Below, in pieces: positions 20,900 to 29,898 of a stretch of 36,548 bases of DNA. This stretch comes from Planococcus koreensis. Its GTDB lineage: Bacteria; Bacillota; Bacilli; Bacillales_A; Planococcaceae. Under the pieces are notes generated by a model, which saw only the letters and a program-made list of their open reading frames with translations, made no database searches and was not told the DNA's origin. A program made the translations under genes and the position numbers. The stretch's first letter is position 1; the number at the start of each line of letters is the position of its first letter. The stretch lies in NCBI RefSeq assembly GCF_004761975.1, contig NZ_RQII01000074.1, positions 1-36,548 of the forward strand. The letters are read 5' to 3'.

Positions 20900-22262
20900 G
20901 CAGAAAATTCATTTATGGTCATCGCTGCTGATGCTGGTGATTTTAGGTGTACTCACCGCGGTTATTTATTTTTCATTCAGCGAATTGGCTTTTGATACGG
21001 AAGTGAGCCAGCTGCAGACCGAGCTCGAAACCGTCGTCACCGCAGTCAATGACAATCCCGCTGATGATCCGGTCGATATTTTACGGGGCTATGTGCCGGC
21101 GGACGGATTGGTCCGTGCAGTTTCAGGCGGCACCAAATTGATCCGGGACATTCAGGATCCGGATGTGACGGTGCAATTTCCTGCAGCGCTGCCGGAAAAT
21201 GCCGGCATCATCGAAGTGGAGGAAAGCCGGTTCGCATATGTGACGGCACCGATCATCTGGACGGACGGCGAAGTGGCGGAGCTGGTGATGGCGCAATCAC
21301 TGGACGAAGTATCCGCTAATTTGCAATCGCTGCGCTTCGTATTGTTGGCGGCAGTTGCAGTTGCAATGATTCCGATCATCCTCTCAAGTGCGGTGCTGGG
21401 CCGTCTCGTGACCAAACCGGTGACGGATTTGACCAATACGATGACGCGCATCCAGAAAAGTGGGCAATTCGAGAAGTTGCCGCTCACCGAGACAGCAAAA
21501 GATGAAATCGGCGAGATGGGCAGTACGTTCAATGAAATGATGGAGCTCTTGGAAGAAAATTACCGCAAGCAGGAAGAATTTGTGTCGAATGCCTCGCATG
21601 AACTGAAAACGCCATTGACCGTTATCAGCAGCTACGCAAAGCTGCTGCAGCGCCAAGGCATGGAAGATCCTGCGATTGCGGAAGAAAGCCTAGCGGCAAT
21701 CCGTATGGAAACCGAGCGCATGAATTCGCTGATCGAGCAATTGCTCCATATCGCGAGGCGCAGCGAAACGCAATTGGAGCTTGCGAATGTGAATTTGCCG
21801 GAAGTGCTGGGCCAGACGGTCAAAGTGATGCAGACTTCTTTCAATCGGGAATTCCGGCTGATCGGGGGCCAACAGGCGATTGTCGTGAAAACAGATGTGC
21901 CGAAACTTAAGCAATTGCTGTATATCTTGCTCGATAATGCACGAAAGTACAGTTCAGACCGCATCGAAGTTATTGTCAAAAACGAAGGTGCGCCGACCAT
22001 TCAAATCCGGGATTTTGGCATCGGCATTCCGAAAGAGTCGCTGCCATTCGTTTTTGAACGCTTTTACCGGGTGGACAAAGCGCGCAGCAGGGATTCGGGA
22101 GGTTTCGGCCTTGGCTTGTCGCTGGCTAAACAGCTGGCCGACGCACTCCATGCCGAGCTGGAAATCGAAAGCATCGAAAATATGGGCACCACGGTTTCCA
22201 TCGTTTTCTCAGGAGATTTTAATGTTCAGCCTGTAAACTTGAAGCAGGAGGGATTGCGATGA
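20889..22262 (+). CDS. Sensor histidine kinase (YkoH-like)
   Basis: A 457-residue membrane histidine kinase. Two membrane segments (about 10-30 and 148-170) enclose an extracytoplasmic sensor of roughly 115 residues rich in acidic amino acids. A HAMP linker (about 171-225) leads to the HisKA helix with His237 in ASHELKTPLT, and then the ATPase domain with LLYILLDNARKYS (N box), IQIRDFGIGIP (G1), FERFYRVDKARSR and GGFGLGLSLAKQLA (G2). It is the cognate partner of the preceding regulator, with overlapping genes. Its stop codon overlaps the next PepSY gene (ATGA). The signal is unknown; acidic sensors in this family often follow divalent metals or cationic peptides. Confidence 0.92.
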   Translation: MKLKQKIHLWSSLLMLVILGVLTAVIYFSFSELAFDTEVSQLQTELETVVTAVNDNPADDPVDILRGYVPADGLVRAVSGGTKLIRDIQDPDVTVQFPAALPENAGIIEVEESRFAYVTAPIIWTDGEVAELVMAQSLDEVSANLQSLRFVLLAAVAVAMIPIILSSAVLGRLVTKPVTDLTNTMTRIQKSGQFEKLPLTETAKDEIGEMGSTFNEMMELLEENYRKQEEFVSNASHELKTPLTVISSYAKLLQRQGMEDPAIAEESLAAIRMETERMNSLIEQLLHIARRSETQLELANVNLPEVLGQTVKVMQTSFNREFRLIGGQQAIVVKTDVPKLKQLLYILLDNARKYSSDRIEVIVKNEGAPTIQIRDFGIGIPKESLPFVFERFYRVDKARSRDSGGFGLGLSLAKQLADALHAELEIESIENMGTTVSIVFSGDFNVQPVNLKQEGLR

Positions 22263-22963
22263 AAAAATGGATGTTCATGGCTGCTGCCACGGCCATAATA
22301 GCGATTGCAGCGATGGTCTACCTCTTATCCGCTGGCGGAAAAGATGACAGCATCAGCGCTGCACAAGCAGGCGAGGCGGTCATTTCGCAATACGGCGGTG
22401 TTATTGAAGAAACTGCCCTTACAGGAGAGATTTACGAAGTGGGGTTCACGAGGGAAGATGGCAAATACAAAGCGGGAGTCGACAGGTCGACGGGGCGTGT
22501 GCTGTCAGTTGAGCTTATTGAAAAAGCTTCCGAGCCCGTACCAGAGAAATTGACTGAAGATGAAGCGAAGGCGATTGCCGTGAAAGAAGCTGGTGGCGTA
22601 GCAGGGGCAATTCGCTACGCAGAAGAGGCGAATGAGTACGAGGTGGACATCACGGAAGGTTCAACAAAGAAAACCGTTTTTGTTGTGGCTGATTCAGGAG
22701 ATATCCGAAAAATCACGGATGTTGCTGCTGAAATGCCGGAACCAGAACCTGCTCCTGAGCCGGAACCCGTGCTCAGCCAGCAAGAAGCCATAGCGATTGC
22801 CAAAGAAACGCTTGACGGGGAAGTCCAGGAAGTGGAATTTACGGAAACCACAGATGGCGGCTATTATTTGATCGAAATTGAAAACGAAGAACTGGATAAA
22901 GAAGCGACAGTCCAGATCCACGCCATCCGGGGAGAAACGATGACTGTGGAATGGGATGATTGA
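22259..22963 (+). CDS. Exported PepSY-domain protein, three repeats
   Basis: A 234-residue protein with an N-terminal hydrophobic segment (WMFMAAATAIIAIAAMVYLL, residues 4-23) that anchors or exports it. The outside part holds three PepSY-like repeats (about 34-88, 97-155 and 172-232), each opening with an (E/Q)EA-A-AIA helix and followed by strands such as YEVGFTRE, YEVDITEG and YLIEIENE. A Pro/Glu-rich linker lies near residues 160-172. PepSY domains are thought to inhibit proteases or bind envelope ligands. It is translationally coupled to the kinase (ATGA), which suggests it acts with the same signalling pathway, as YkoI does in B. subtilis. Confidence 0.82.
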   Translation: MKKWMFMAAATAIIAIAAMVYLLSAGGKDDSISAAQAGEAVISQYGGVIEETALTGEIYEVGFTREDGKYKAGVDRSTGRVLSVELIEKASEPVPEKLTEDEAKAIAVKEAGGVAGAIRYAEEANEYEVDITEGSTKKTVFVVADSGDIRKITDVAAEMPEPEPAPEPEPVLSQQEAIAIAKETLDGEVQEVEFTETTDGGYYLIEIENEELDKEATVQIHAIRGETMTVEWDD

Positions 22964-22985
22964 TCATTAACAGCAGCTCATGGAG

Positions 22986-23041
22986 TTCTCATCAAATTCT
23001 CATAAAGCCTTAACTGTTTTCACAGAAGGGGCGGCTATAGT
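22986..23041 (+). promoter_or_regulatory. Promoter with 11-bp-spaced direct repeats before the second PepSY gene
   Basis: Two TTCTCAT copies (22986-22992 and 22997-23003) lie exactly 11 bp apart, one helical turn, just upstream of a weak -35 region (near 23013) and a good -10 box TATAGT (23036-23041). This layout is typical of binding by an OmpR/PhoB-type regulator acting as an activator. The regulator encoded at 20207 is the obvious candidate, although this is an inference. Confidence 0.65.
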
Positions 23042-23072
23042 AAAGGTATACCAAATGAGGAGGAGAATGAAT

Positions 23073-23741
23073 ATGAAAAAAATGATCTACATTCCAGCAG
23101 CAGCAGCAGGTATTCTAGCATTGGGTGGAGTCGCTTGGGCGAACACGGATGCAGCACCGACGGACAGCAAGGTGCAGGCAGAAAACAGCACAGACCTTAA
23201 GGCAGACGCTTCACCATCAACAAACCAGCCCGGCTTTCTGACATTCGATGAAGCTTCTGCAAAAGCGCTTCAGGAAGTTGACGGCAAAATTACGGATATC
23301 GAACTTGACCGCGATGACCGTGTACCGCATTTCGAAATTGACATCGACAAAGATGGCTACGACTATGACTTGAAGCTGGACGCCGTTACAGGTGAAATCC
23401 TTCAGCAAAAGCGGGAAAAAGACGATAACGATGATGACCGGGATGACAATTACTCATCGGATGAAAAATCATCTTCAGCAGCGGCCTCAACTGGCGATTA
23501 CATCTCTTCAAATGAAGCTATCGCTGCAGCTGAAAAAGTGGCAAGCGGCACCATCGAAGATGTGGAACTGGATAACGATGACGGCGTGGCCTATTACGAA
23601 ATCAAATTTGAAGACGGCCGAACAGAACATGAAGTTTATGTAAATGCAAAAGATGGGTCCATCTTAAAACACGAAATTGATAACGATGAAGATGATGATG
23701 ATGATGATGACAACGATGATGATGATCGATTCGACGACTAA
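23073..23741 (+). CDS. Exported PepSY-domain protein with polyaspartate tail
   Basis: A 222-residue secreted or anchored protein. The open frame extends upstream, but the ATG at 23073 (MKKMIYIPAAAAGILALGG) is 9 bases from AGGAGG and gives a proper signal peptide. Two PepSY repeats follow: about 55-110 (LTFDEASAKALQEVDGKI, FEIDIDKDGY) and 137-195 (YISSNEAIAAAEKVASG, YYEIKFEDG). Between them is a Ser/Asp-rich linker, and the protein ends in a run of aspartates (DNDEDDDDDDDNDDDD). The acidic tail may bind calcium or other cations. It has its own promoter with tandem regulator sites and ends at a strong hairpin. Compare B. subtilis YkoJ. Confidence 0.85.
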   Translation: MKKMIYIPAAAAGILALGGVAWANTDAAPTDSKVQAENSTDLKADASPSTNQPGFLTFDEASAKALQEVDGKITDIELDRDDRVPHFEIDIDKDGYDYDLKLDAVTGEILQQKREKDDNDDDRDDNYSSDEKSSSAAASTGDYISSNEAIAAAEKVASGTIEDVELDNDDGVAYYEIKFEDGRTEHEVYVNAKDGSILKHEIDNDEDDDDDDDNDDDDRFDD

Positions 23742-23745
23742 AACA

Positions 23746-23774
23746 CAAAAAGGGCCCCTTGGAGGCCCTTTTTT
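23746..23774. terminator. Bidirectional terminator after the PepSY gene
   Basis: AAAAAGGGCC (23747-23756) pairs with GGCCCTTTTT (23764-23773) around a 7-base loop. It serves the convergent kinase gene as well, whose stop codon lies at its right edge. Confidence 0.85.
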
Positions 23775-25353
23775 AAATGCATGGCAGCAAAGCGGTGGCG
23801 ATTGTACCTGTTCCTTCCCGGCTTTCAATTGTCAGCGTGCCGTTGTGCTCCTGGACAATTTTCTGGGAAATCAGTAATCCGAGGCCGGTGCCAGTGGCTT
23901 TTGTCGTATAAAACGGTTCAAAGATCATAGCCAAGGTTTCAGGAGAAATCCCCGCCCCGTTATCATGCAGCCGCATTGAAACGTGGCTGTCGGTATGCCC
24001 TTCGACTCTCAGTTCAATAATGCCTGTCCTGTCCAGACCGTCAATCGCCTCGATGGCATTTTTAATCAAGTTGATGAAAACTTGCTTCATTTGATGTTCT
24101 TCGCCATTGATGAAATAATCTTCCTGCTCCCAACAGGAACTGAAGGTAATGCCGCGCATATTCATCTCAGGACCAAACAGCATGATAATATCACCCATGA
24201 CTTTCTTTAAACTTATTTTCCGCACGTATGAAGGCTGGGGTTTGGCGAGGACCAGGAATTCACTGATGATTAAATTGATGCGCTCGATTTCAGAATGAAT
24301 GAGTTTTGTGTATTCCTTGTATGGGTAATCCTCATCGTTGTCCATCATCTGGACAAAGCCCGAAATGACGGTCATCGGATTGCGGATTTCGTGGGCGACG
24401 CCAGCGGCAATTTCGCCTGTCAGCTTTAATTTTTCCGCTTGCAGAATCAATTTTTCTGCATCTTTCTTATATGATATATCTCTTGAAATTATTGACGTGG
24501 CAATCACATTGCCAGCTTCATCCGTGATTGGTGAGAGGGTGATCTGCACATCGAATCGGCTTCCGTCTTTCTTCAAGTCCTGTGTTTCCAACAGGGAGAA
24601 ACTTTCCCCTTGCTGGACCCGGAGTGTTCGCTCGGCGACTTCGTCATAGCGGTCTTCGGGAACCAGCGGCAGCGATCTGCCGAGGCATTCTTCCTGTGTC
24701 CAGCCATAGAGCTCTTCGAAGGCAGGATTTATGGCGATGATTTTATTGTCCACATCAAAAACCGCGATGGCGTCTTTCGCAGTTTCAAAAAACAGATGCA
24801 GGTAGCCTTCTTTTGACAACAATGCCCGCTCCATCGATTCGTTCTTTTTTTCAATCTGTGTCCATACCTTTCTGAAGAAAACAGAATGAAGGACCGTCAT
24901 GGCAAGAACGAAAAAGATGAAAACGAAAAGGGTCAGGTTAACGTAAAACATAGGTGCCCGCCCGCCTAACTGGTCGAACACGAATGCCAGCAACAGGATT
25001 TCAATTGCGGACAAAATACCGAGGCCAATAATGGGCAAAGTATCGTAGTATAATGCTGATGCCACAATCGGAATGGCAAAATAGACGATATTGACTGCCG
25101 CAACGGTTTCGAAATTCAAAATGAACACCGACAGATTCATCAGCAATAGAATGGTGATTTCCAGCGCGCGCTCGTTGATTTTCATCCGATAAAGCACCAC
25201 AAGCAATATGTATGATAAAATGCCGAAAGCGATTGAATAATAGGGAAGAGTTTCTCCAGTTACGTAATGGATAAAGGTGTGTATCAAATGAGCCAATCCG
25301 AATAAGTGGATGAACAATCTGTTCCTGTAGCGGTTCGTTGCAATGCGTTCCAT
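23773..25353 (-). CDS. PAS-containing membrane sensor histidine kinase (phosphorelay-type)
   Basis: A 526-residue kinase with about six N-terminal membrane helices (residues 15-160), then a PAS domain (about 183-300; LFFETAKDAIAVFD, INPAFEELYGWT, VTLSPI-like strands) and a HisKA domain with His321 in AAGVAHEIRNPMTVI. The ATPase domain follows with LINLIKNAIEAID (N box), RLHDNGAGI (G1), IFEPFYTTKATGTGLGL (G2) and SREGTGTIATALLP. The HEIRNP type and layout resemble the Bacillus sporulation kinases and other Kin-like proteins. No response regulator is adjacent, so its partner is elsewhere. It is convergent with the PepSY gene. A proper signal cannot be deduced. Confidence 0.9.
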   Translation of the reverse strand: MERIATNRYRNRLFIHLFGLAHLIHTFIHYVTGETLPYYSIAFGILSYILLVVLYRMKINERALEITILLLMNLSVFILNFETVAAVNIVYFAIPIVASALYYDTLPIIGLGILSAIEILLLAFVFDQLGGRAPMFYVNLTLFVFIFFVLAMTVLHSVFFRKVWTQIEKKNESMERALLSKEGYLHLFFETAKDAIAVFDVDNKIIAINPAFEELYGWTQEECLGRSLPLVPEDRYDEVAERTLRVQQGESFSLLETQDLKKDGSRFDVQITLSPITDEAGNVIATSIISRDISYKKDAEKLILQAEKLKLTGEIAAGVAHEIRNPMTVISGFVQMMDNDEDYPYKEYTKLIHSEIERINLIISEFLVLAKPQPSYVRKISLKKVMGDIIMLFGPEMNMRGITFSSCWEQEDYFINGEEHQMKQVFINLIKNAIEAIDGLDRTGIIELRVEGHTDSHVSMRLHDNGAGISPETLAMIFEPFYTTKATGTGLGLLISQKIVQEHNGTLTIESREGTGTIATALLPCI

Positions 25354-25557
25354 GATTCACCTCAAAAAATCGATTTGCATTTAATATTACTATATAATTT
25401 CGGTTCTCACTCAATTTTCAGGAAGAAAAGTCAGTGCTTGGCGGTTCGTGCAAGGATTTTTGCTTCCAATTTCAATAAATGCACAGTAAATCCACAATTT
25501 CCTGTGCGAAAATGCCGTGTTTTGATATGATAAATAGATATAGAGGAGGCATTTGCT

Positions 25558-26613
25558 ATGTCATTCGAATGGAAACAACAAGAAACGCTCGATTTGCTAA
25601 AAGAGCTTGCAGAAATTCCGAGTCCATCTGGGTACACAATGGACATCATGAAGACCATCAAAAATCATTTGGAAAAGTGGAATGTAGCGTATACTGAAAC
25701 CCATAAAGGGGCTATAATAGCAACTATCGCTGGAACGGACCAAAAAGCGCATCGTTTGTTGACCGCGCATGTCGATACGCTTGGCGCAATGGTGAAAGAA
25801 ATCAAACCTTCCGGCCGATTGAAGCTATCTTTAGTAGGCGGATTTAAATTCAACGCGATTGAAGGGGAAAATTGCCTTATACATAAAGCGGACGGAGATA
25901 CTGTGCAAGGCACGATTCTGATGCACCAGACAACTGTCCATGTATACAAAGATGCCGGCACCGCAAGCCGTGACGAAAACAATATGGAAGTGCGGCTGGA
26001 TGAAAAAGTGTTTTCAGCCGAAGAAGTGAAGGCGCTTGGAATTGAAGTAGGGGATTTTATATCGTTCCATCCCCGTTATACTGAAACCGGCAGCGGCTTT
26101 ATCAAATCCCGCCACCTTGATGACAAAGCCAGTACGGCATTATTGCTGCAATTGGTGAAGCAATTGAGCAGCGGCAATGTAGCGCTGCCGCACACCACCC
26201 ATTTCTACATTTCCAATAATGAAGAAATCGGCTATGGCGGCAATTCGAATATCCCGCAAGAAACAGTGGAATATATCGCTGTTGATATGGGCGCAATCGG
26301 CGACGGCCAGCAATCGGATGAGTACACCGTATCGATTTGCGCAAAAGACTCCAGCGGCCCTTATCATTATGGGCTGACTCGACATTTGATCGCCTTGGCG
26401 AACACCAATGATATCGATTATAAAGTAGACATCTATCCATATTACGGTTCTGACGCATCCGCAGCAATCCGCGCAGGATACGACGTCAAACATGCGCTTT
26501 TCGGACCGGGAATCGAAGCTTCCCATTCGTACGAACGGACACATGTCGATTCACTTAAAGCTGCGGCAGCATTGCTTCATGCATATGTATTGTCTCCGCT
26601 AGTAACAGAGTAG
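25558..26613 (+). CDS. M42 family metallo-aminopeptidase
   Basis: A 351-residue cytosolic aminopeptidase or deblocking peptidase of family M42, forming large tetrahedral assemblies. The dinuclear metal site is readable: LTAHVDTLG (His and Asp), SRHLDDKAST (bridging Asp), NNEEIGYGG (catalytic Glu and metal Glu), AVDMGAIG (Asp) and EASHSYERTH (last His). A central insertion with HVYKDAG and FISFHPRY fits the PDZ-like flap. Related B. subtilis proteins are YhfE and YtoP; I do not assign one name. It begins at ATG after AGAGGAGG and is followed closely by murE. Confidence 0.9.
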   Translation: MSFEWKQQETLDLLKELAEIPSPSGYTMDIMKTIKNHLEKWNVAYTETHKGAIIATIAGTDQKAHRLLTAHVDTLGAMVKEIKPSGRLKLSLVGGFKFNAIEGENCLIHKADGDTVQGTILMHQTTVHVYKDAGTASRDENNMEVRLDEKVFSAEEVKALGIEVGDFISFHPRYTETGSGFIKSRHLDDKASTALLLQLVKQLSSGNVALPHTTHFYISNNEEIGYGGNSNIPQETVEYIAVDMGAIGDGQQSDEYTVSICAKDSSGPYHYGLTRHLIALANTNDIDYKVDIYPYYGSDASAAIRAGYDVKHALFGPGIEASHSYERTHVDSLKAAAALLHAYVLSPLVTE

Positions 26614-26623
26614 GAGGATTTTC

Positions 26624-28084
26624 ATGAACACAAAATTATTGATCGAAAATATTCCTTATAAACTTTTGCAAGGGCAGCTGCCTGAAACGATTGACCACAT
26701 CACGATGGATTCCAGGGATGCAAGAAATGGCTCTCTTTTTATCTGCATCAAAGGCTACACAGTCGATGGCCACGATTTCGCAGCACAGGCAGCAGCACAA
26801 GGAGCCGCATTGATCGTGGCGGAACGGCCGATTGAAGCAACTGGTGCGGCGGTAGTGATTGTCGAGGATTCGGACCGTGTGCTTGGATTGCTCGCTGCCA
26901 AATTCTATGGCTACCCTTCAAAAGCACTCAAAATGATTGGCGTCACAGGCACCAATGGCAAGACGAGTGTCGCTGGCATGCTGCATTCGATGTTGATGGA
27001 GCTGGACGAAACATCGGCGCTGTCAGGAACAATCGGCTTTAATCTGAATGGTGAACTGCATCAATCAGCGAACACGACCAGCGATGCATTGACCACTCAG
27101 AAAATGATTGCCCGTGCAAAAAATGAAGGCTGTTCCCATATGACGATGGAAGTATCGTCCCATGGGCTGGTACTCGGCCGATTAGCGGGCGTCGAATTCG
27201 ACACAGCTATATTCACGAACTTGACACATGACCATTTGGACTTCCACGGCACGATGGAAGAATACGGCCATGCAAAAGGCTTGCTGTTTTCCCAGCTCGG
27301 CCAGAACCTGCAAGAGAAAAAGCGGGCGGTGCTCAACGCCGATGATCCTTGGTCGAAACGCTATGCCGAAATGACTTCCCATCCCGTCTATACGTATGGC
27401 GTAAAAGAGCCTGCGCAATTCCAAGCAGTGGAAATTGCGATGGACAATGAAGGAACGAAGTTCAAACTATTGTGCCCGGAAGGTGAATTCACGGTTTCCA
27501 TGAAGTTGCTGGGCCATTTCAATGTGTCCAATGCATTGGCCGCAATCACAGCTTTGTACGCGGAAGGCTACGAGCTGCATTCTGTGCTGGAAGCTTTATC
27601 ACGCATTGCGCCGGTAGAAGGGCGTATGCAAAAAGTCGAACTGGAAGCGCCAGTATCGATTTTCATCGATTACGCCCATACACCAGATGCAATTGAAAAA
27701 GCCATCGATGCAGTAACGGATTTTAAAACGAACCGCATCATATTCCTGGTCGGCACAGGCGGCAACCGCGACAAGACGAAACGGCCAATCATGGCAGCAA
27801 AAGCATCTGTCGCAGATTACGTCGTCTTAACGACTGATGATCCAAGGCATGAAGAATACGACAGCATACTGACGGATTTGAAAGCGGGGATGACGCATTC
27901 CCGATTCGCCTGCATCGGAGACCGTGCTGAAGCTGTCAAACACGCCGTAGACCAAGCGGAGCCGGGCGACATCATCATTCTTGCCGGCAAAGGGCATGAG
28001 GATTACCAAATTATCGGAGCCACAAAATATCCGCATAGCGACAAGGATATAGCAGTCGAACAAGCAATGAAAAAATTCCTGTAA
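26624..28084 (+). CDS. murE: MurE, UDP-MurNAc-tripeptide synthetase
   Basis: A 486-residue Mur ligase that adds the third amino acid to UDP-MurNAc-L-Ala-D-Glu with ATP in peptidoglycan synthesis. Domain 1 spans about 1-100; the ATP loop GVTGTNGKTSVAGML lies near 105. Other Mur hallmarks are SGTIGF, NTTSDALTTQ, MEVSSHGLVLGR, NLTHDHLDFHGT and FIDYAHTPDAI. The specificity motif is TTDDPRHEEYD, which differs from both DNPR (meso-diaminopimelate) and the DDPANE type (L-lysine). The neighbour prfC reproduces the Staphylococcus murE-prfC order, where the enzyme uses L-lysine. It stands outside any dcw cluster. Which residue it adds is uncertain; lysine is favoured by context. Confidence 0.92.
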   Translation: MNTKLLIENIPYKLLQGQLPETIDHITMDSRDARNGSLFICIKGYTVDGHDFAAQAAAQGAALIVAERPIEATGAAVVIVEDSDRVLGLLAAKFYGYPSKALKMIGVTGTNGKTSVAGMLHSMLMELDETSALSGTIGFNLNGELHQSANTTSDALTTQKMIARAKNEGCSHMTMEVSSHGLVLGRLAGVEFDTAIFTNLTHDHLDFHGTMEEYGHAKGLLFSQLGQNLQEKKRAVLNADDPWSKRYAEMTSHPVYTYGVKEPAQFQAVEIAMDNEGTKFKLLCPEGEFTVSMKLLGHFNVSNALAAITALYAEGYELHSVLEALSRIAPVEGRMQKVELEAPVSIFIDYAHTPDAIEKAIDAVTDFKTNRIIFLVGTGGNRDKTKRPIMAAKASVADYVVLTTDDPRHEEYDSILTDLKAGMTHSRFACIGDRAEAVKHAVDQAEPGDIIILAGKGHEDYQIIGATKYPHSDKDIAVEQAMKKFL

Positions 28085-28114
28085 AAAGAAGCCGCACACG
28101 GCTTCTTTTTACTT
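28081..28114 (+). terminator. Terminator of murE
   Basis: A perfect 14-bp stem GTAAAAAGAAGCCG (28081-28094) with CGGCTTCTTTTTAC (28099-28112) around a CACA loop; it overlaps the murE stop codon. Confidence 0.9.
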
Positions 28115-28192
28115 GGCGGCTATTGAAATTTCTTGTCTTTTGCGGCACCCTTCTCTAATATGGGAAGAGTAGAATTAAAGGAGCGTATAATT

Positions 28193-29761
28193 ATGTCTGA
28201 CCAATTAAAAAACGAAATCCAAAATAGAAGAACCTTTGCAATCATCTCCCACCCGGATGCCGGGAAAACGACCTTAACGGAAAAACTCTTGCTCTTCGGC
28301 GGCGCGATCCGCGATGCCGGAACTGTCAAAGGGAAAAAGAGCGGCAAGTTCGCGACATCCGACTGGATGGAAATCGAGAAACAGCGCGGAATTTCCGTGA
28401 CGTCTTCCGTCATGCAATTCGATTACGATGGACATCGCGTCAACATCCTTGATACCCCTGGGCACCAAGATTTCAGTGAAGATACCTACCGTACATTGAT
28501 GGCGGTGGATAGTGCTGTCATGATTATCGATGTTGCCAAAGGAATCGAAGCGCAGACAGTCAAACTGTTCAAAGTTTGTAAAATGCGCGGTATTCCTATT
28601 TTTACGTTCATTAACAAAATGGACCGCCAAGGGAAAGAACCGCTTGAATTGATGGAAGAACTGGAAGAAGTGCTGGGCATCCAATCGTATGCGATGAATT
28701 GGCCGATCGGCATGGGGAAAGAGTTTCTTGGAATTTATGACCGCTACAACAAGCGCATCGAACCGTTCCGTTCTGAAGGGGACCGTTTCATGCCGTTGGA
28801 CGAAAATGGCAGGCTTGCCGGCGAACACGAAATGACCAAAACGTCTTATTATACCCAAGCGCTTGATGACATTGATCTGCTGAACGAAGCAGGCAATGAT
28901 TTTTCGATCGAACAAGTGAAAAAAGGCGAATTGACGCCTGTATTCTTCGGCAGTGCCTTGGCGAACTTCGGCGTGGAGACGTTCCTGGAAACGTACCTGC
29001 AGTTTGCACCGCCGCCACAGCCGCGCCTGACGCAAGACACGGAATTGATCGATCCGCTGGAAAATCCGTTTTCAGGATTCATCTTCAAAATCCAGGCAAA
29101 TATGAACCCGGCACACCGCGATCGCATCGCGTTCGTGCGCATTGTGTCCGGCAAATTTGAAAAAGGCATGAATGTTACATTGGCCCGTACCGGCAAATCG
29201 TTCAAGCTGACGCAAACGACGCAATTTCTTGCGGATGACCGTGAAATGGTCAGTGAAGCGGTTGCGGGCGATATTATCGGCCTTCACGATGTCGGAAATT
29301 ACCAGATCGGTGACACGATAACGAGCGGAAAGAAATTCCAGTTTGAAGCGCTGCCGCAGTTCACGCCTGAGCTTTTCGTCAAAGTGACTGCGAAAAACGT
29401 CATGAAACAGAAGCATTTCCATAAAGGGATTCTGCAGCTGGTTCAAGAAGGCGCCATCCAATATTATAAAACGCTTCACTTGGAGGAAGTCATCTTAGGC
29501 GCGGTCGGACAGCTTCAGTTTGAAGTGTTCGAACACCGGATGAAAAATGAGTACAACGTAGACGTGCGGATGGAGCCGGTCGGCAATAAAATCGCCCGCT
29601 GGATCGAAAACGAAGAAGATGTCAAAGAATCGATGTCGAGCAGCCGCTCGATGCTGGTGAAAGACCGCTACGACAACCTTGTTTTCTTGTTCGAAAACGA
29701 ATTCGCGACACGTTGGTTCCAAGACAAAAATCCAGAAATCAAATTATACAGCCTTCTTTAA
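28193..29761 (+). CDS. prfC: Peptide chain release factor 3 (RF3)
   Basis: A 522-residue translational GTPase that removes RF1 or RF2 from the ribosome after termination. The G motifs are [15 protein letters not shown] (P-loop), [14 protein letters not shown] (switch II) and [12 protein letters not shown] (NKxD). Switch I precedes with [18 protein letters not shown]. Domains II and III follow ([37 protein letters not shown] as the typical C-terminal element). The frame continues upstream from a TTG at 28133, but the ATG at 28193 has AAAGGAGC at proper spacing and fits the family start. B. subtilis has no RF3, whereas staphylococci carry it next to murE. Confidence 0.95.
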   Translation: MSDQLKNEIQNRRTFAIISHPDAGKTTLTEKLLLFGGAIRDAGTVKGKKSGKFATSDWMEIEKQRGISVTSSVMQFDYDGHRVNILDTPGHQDFSEDTYRTLMAVDSAVMIIDVAKGIEAQTVKLFKVCKMRGIPIFTFINKMDRQGKEPLELMEELEEVLGIQSYAMNWPIGMGKEFLGIYDRYNKRIEPFRSEGDRFMPLDENGRLAGEHEMTKTSYYTQALDDIDLLNEAGNDFSIEQVKKGELTPVFFGSALANFGVETFLETYLQFAPPPQPRLTQDTELIDPLENPFSGFIFKIQANMNPAHRDRIAFVRIVSGKFEKGMNVTLARTGKSFKLTQTTQFLADDREMVSEAVAGDIIGLHDVGNYQIGDTITSGKKFQFEALPQFTPELFVKVTAKNVMKQKHFHKGILQLVQEGAIQYYKTLHLEEVILGAVGQLQFEVFEHRMKNEYNVDVRMEPVGNKIARWIENEEDVKESMSSSRSMLVKDRYDNLVFLFENEFATRWFQDKNPEIKLYSLL

Positions 29762-29790
29762 AAAAACCTGCTTAGGCAGGTTTTTTTTTC
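29759..29790 (+). terminator. Terminator of prfC
   Basis: An A-run with CCTGC, loop TTAG, GCAGG and a run of nine T immediately after the prfC stop codon. Confidence 0.88.
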
Positions 29791-29898
29791 GCCAATATGC
29801 GCAGTAGTGACAAATATGTGGCGGAGGCTATTTAAGTTTGCGGTTCCATTTGTTTTTTTTTATGATTAAAGCACGAGTTAAAGAGAGGGTATGAGTTT

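Noticed and set aside
22980-23072. Upstream extension of the second PepSY protein
   Set aside because: It would translate through the promoter and regulator sites; the ATG at 23073 has the ribosome binding site and the signal peptide.
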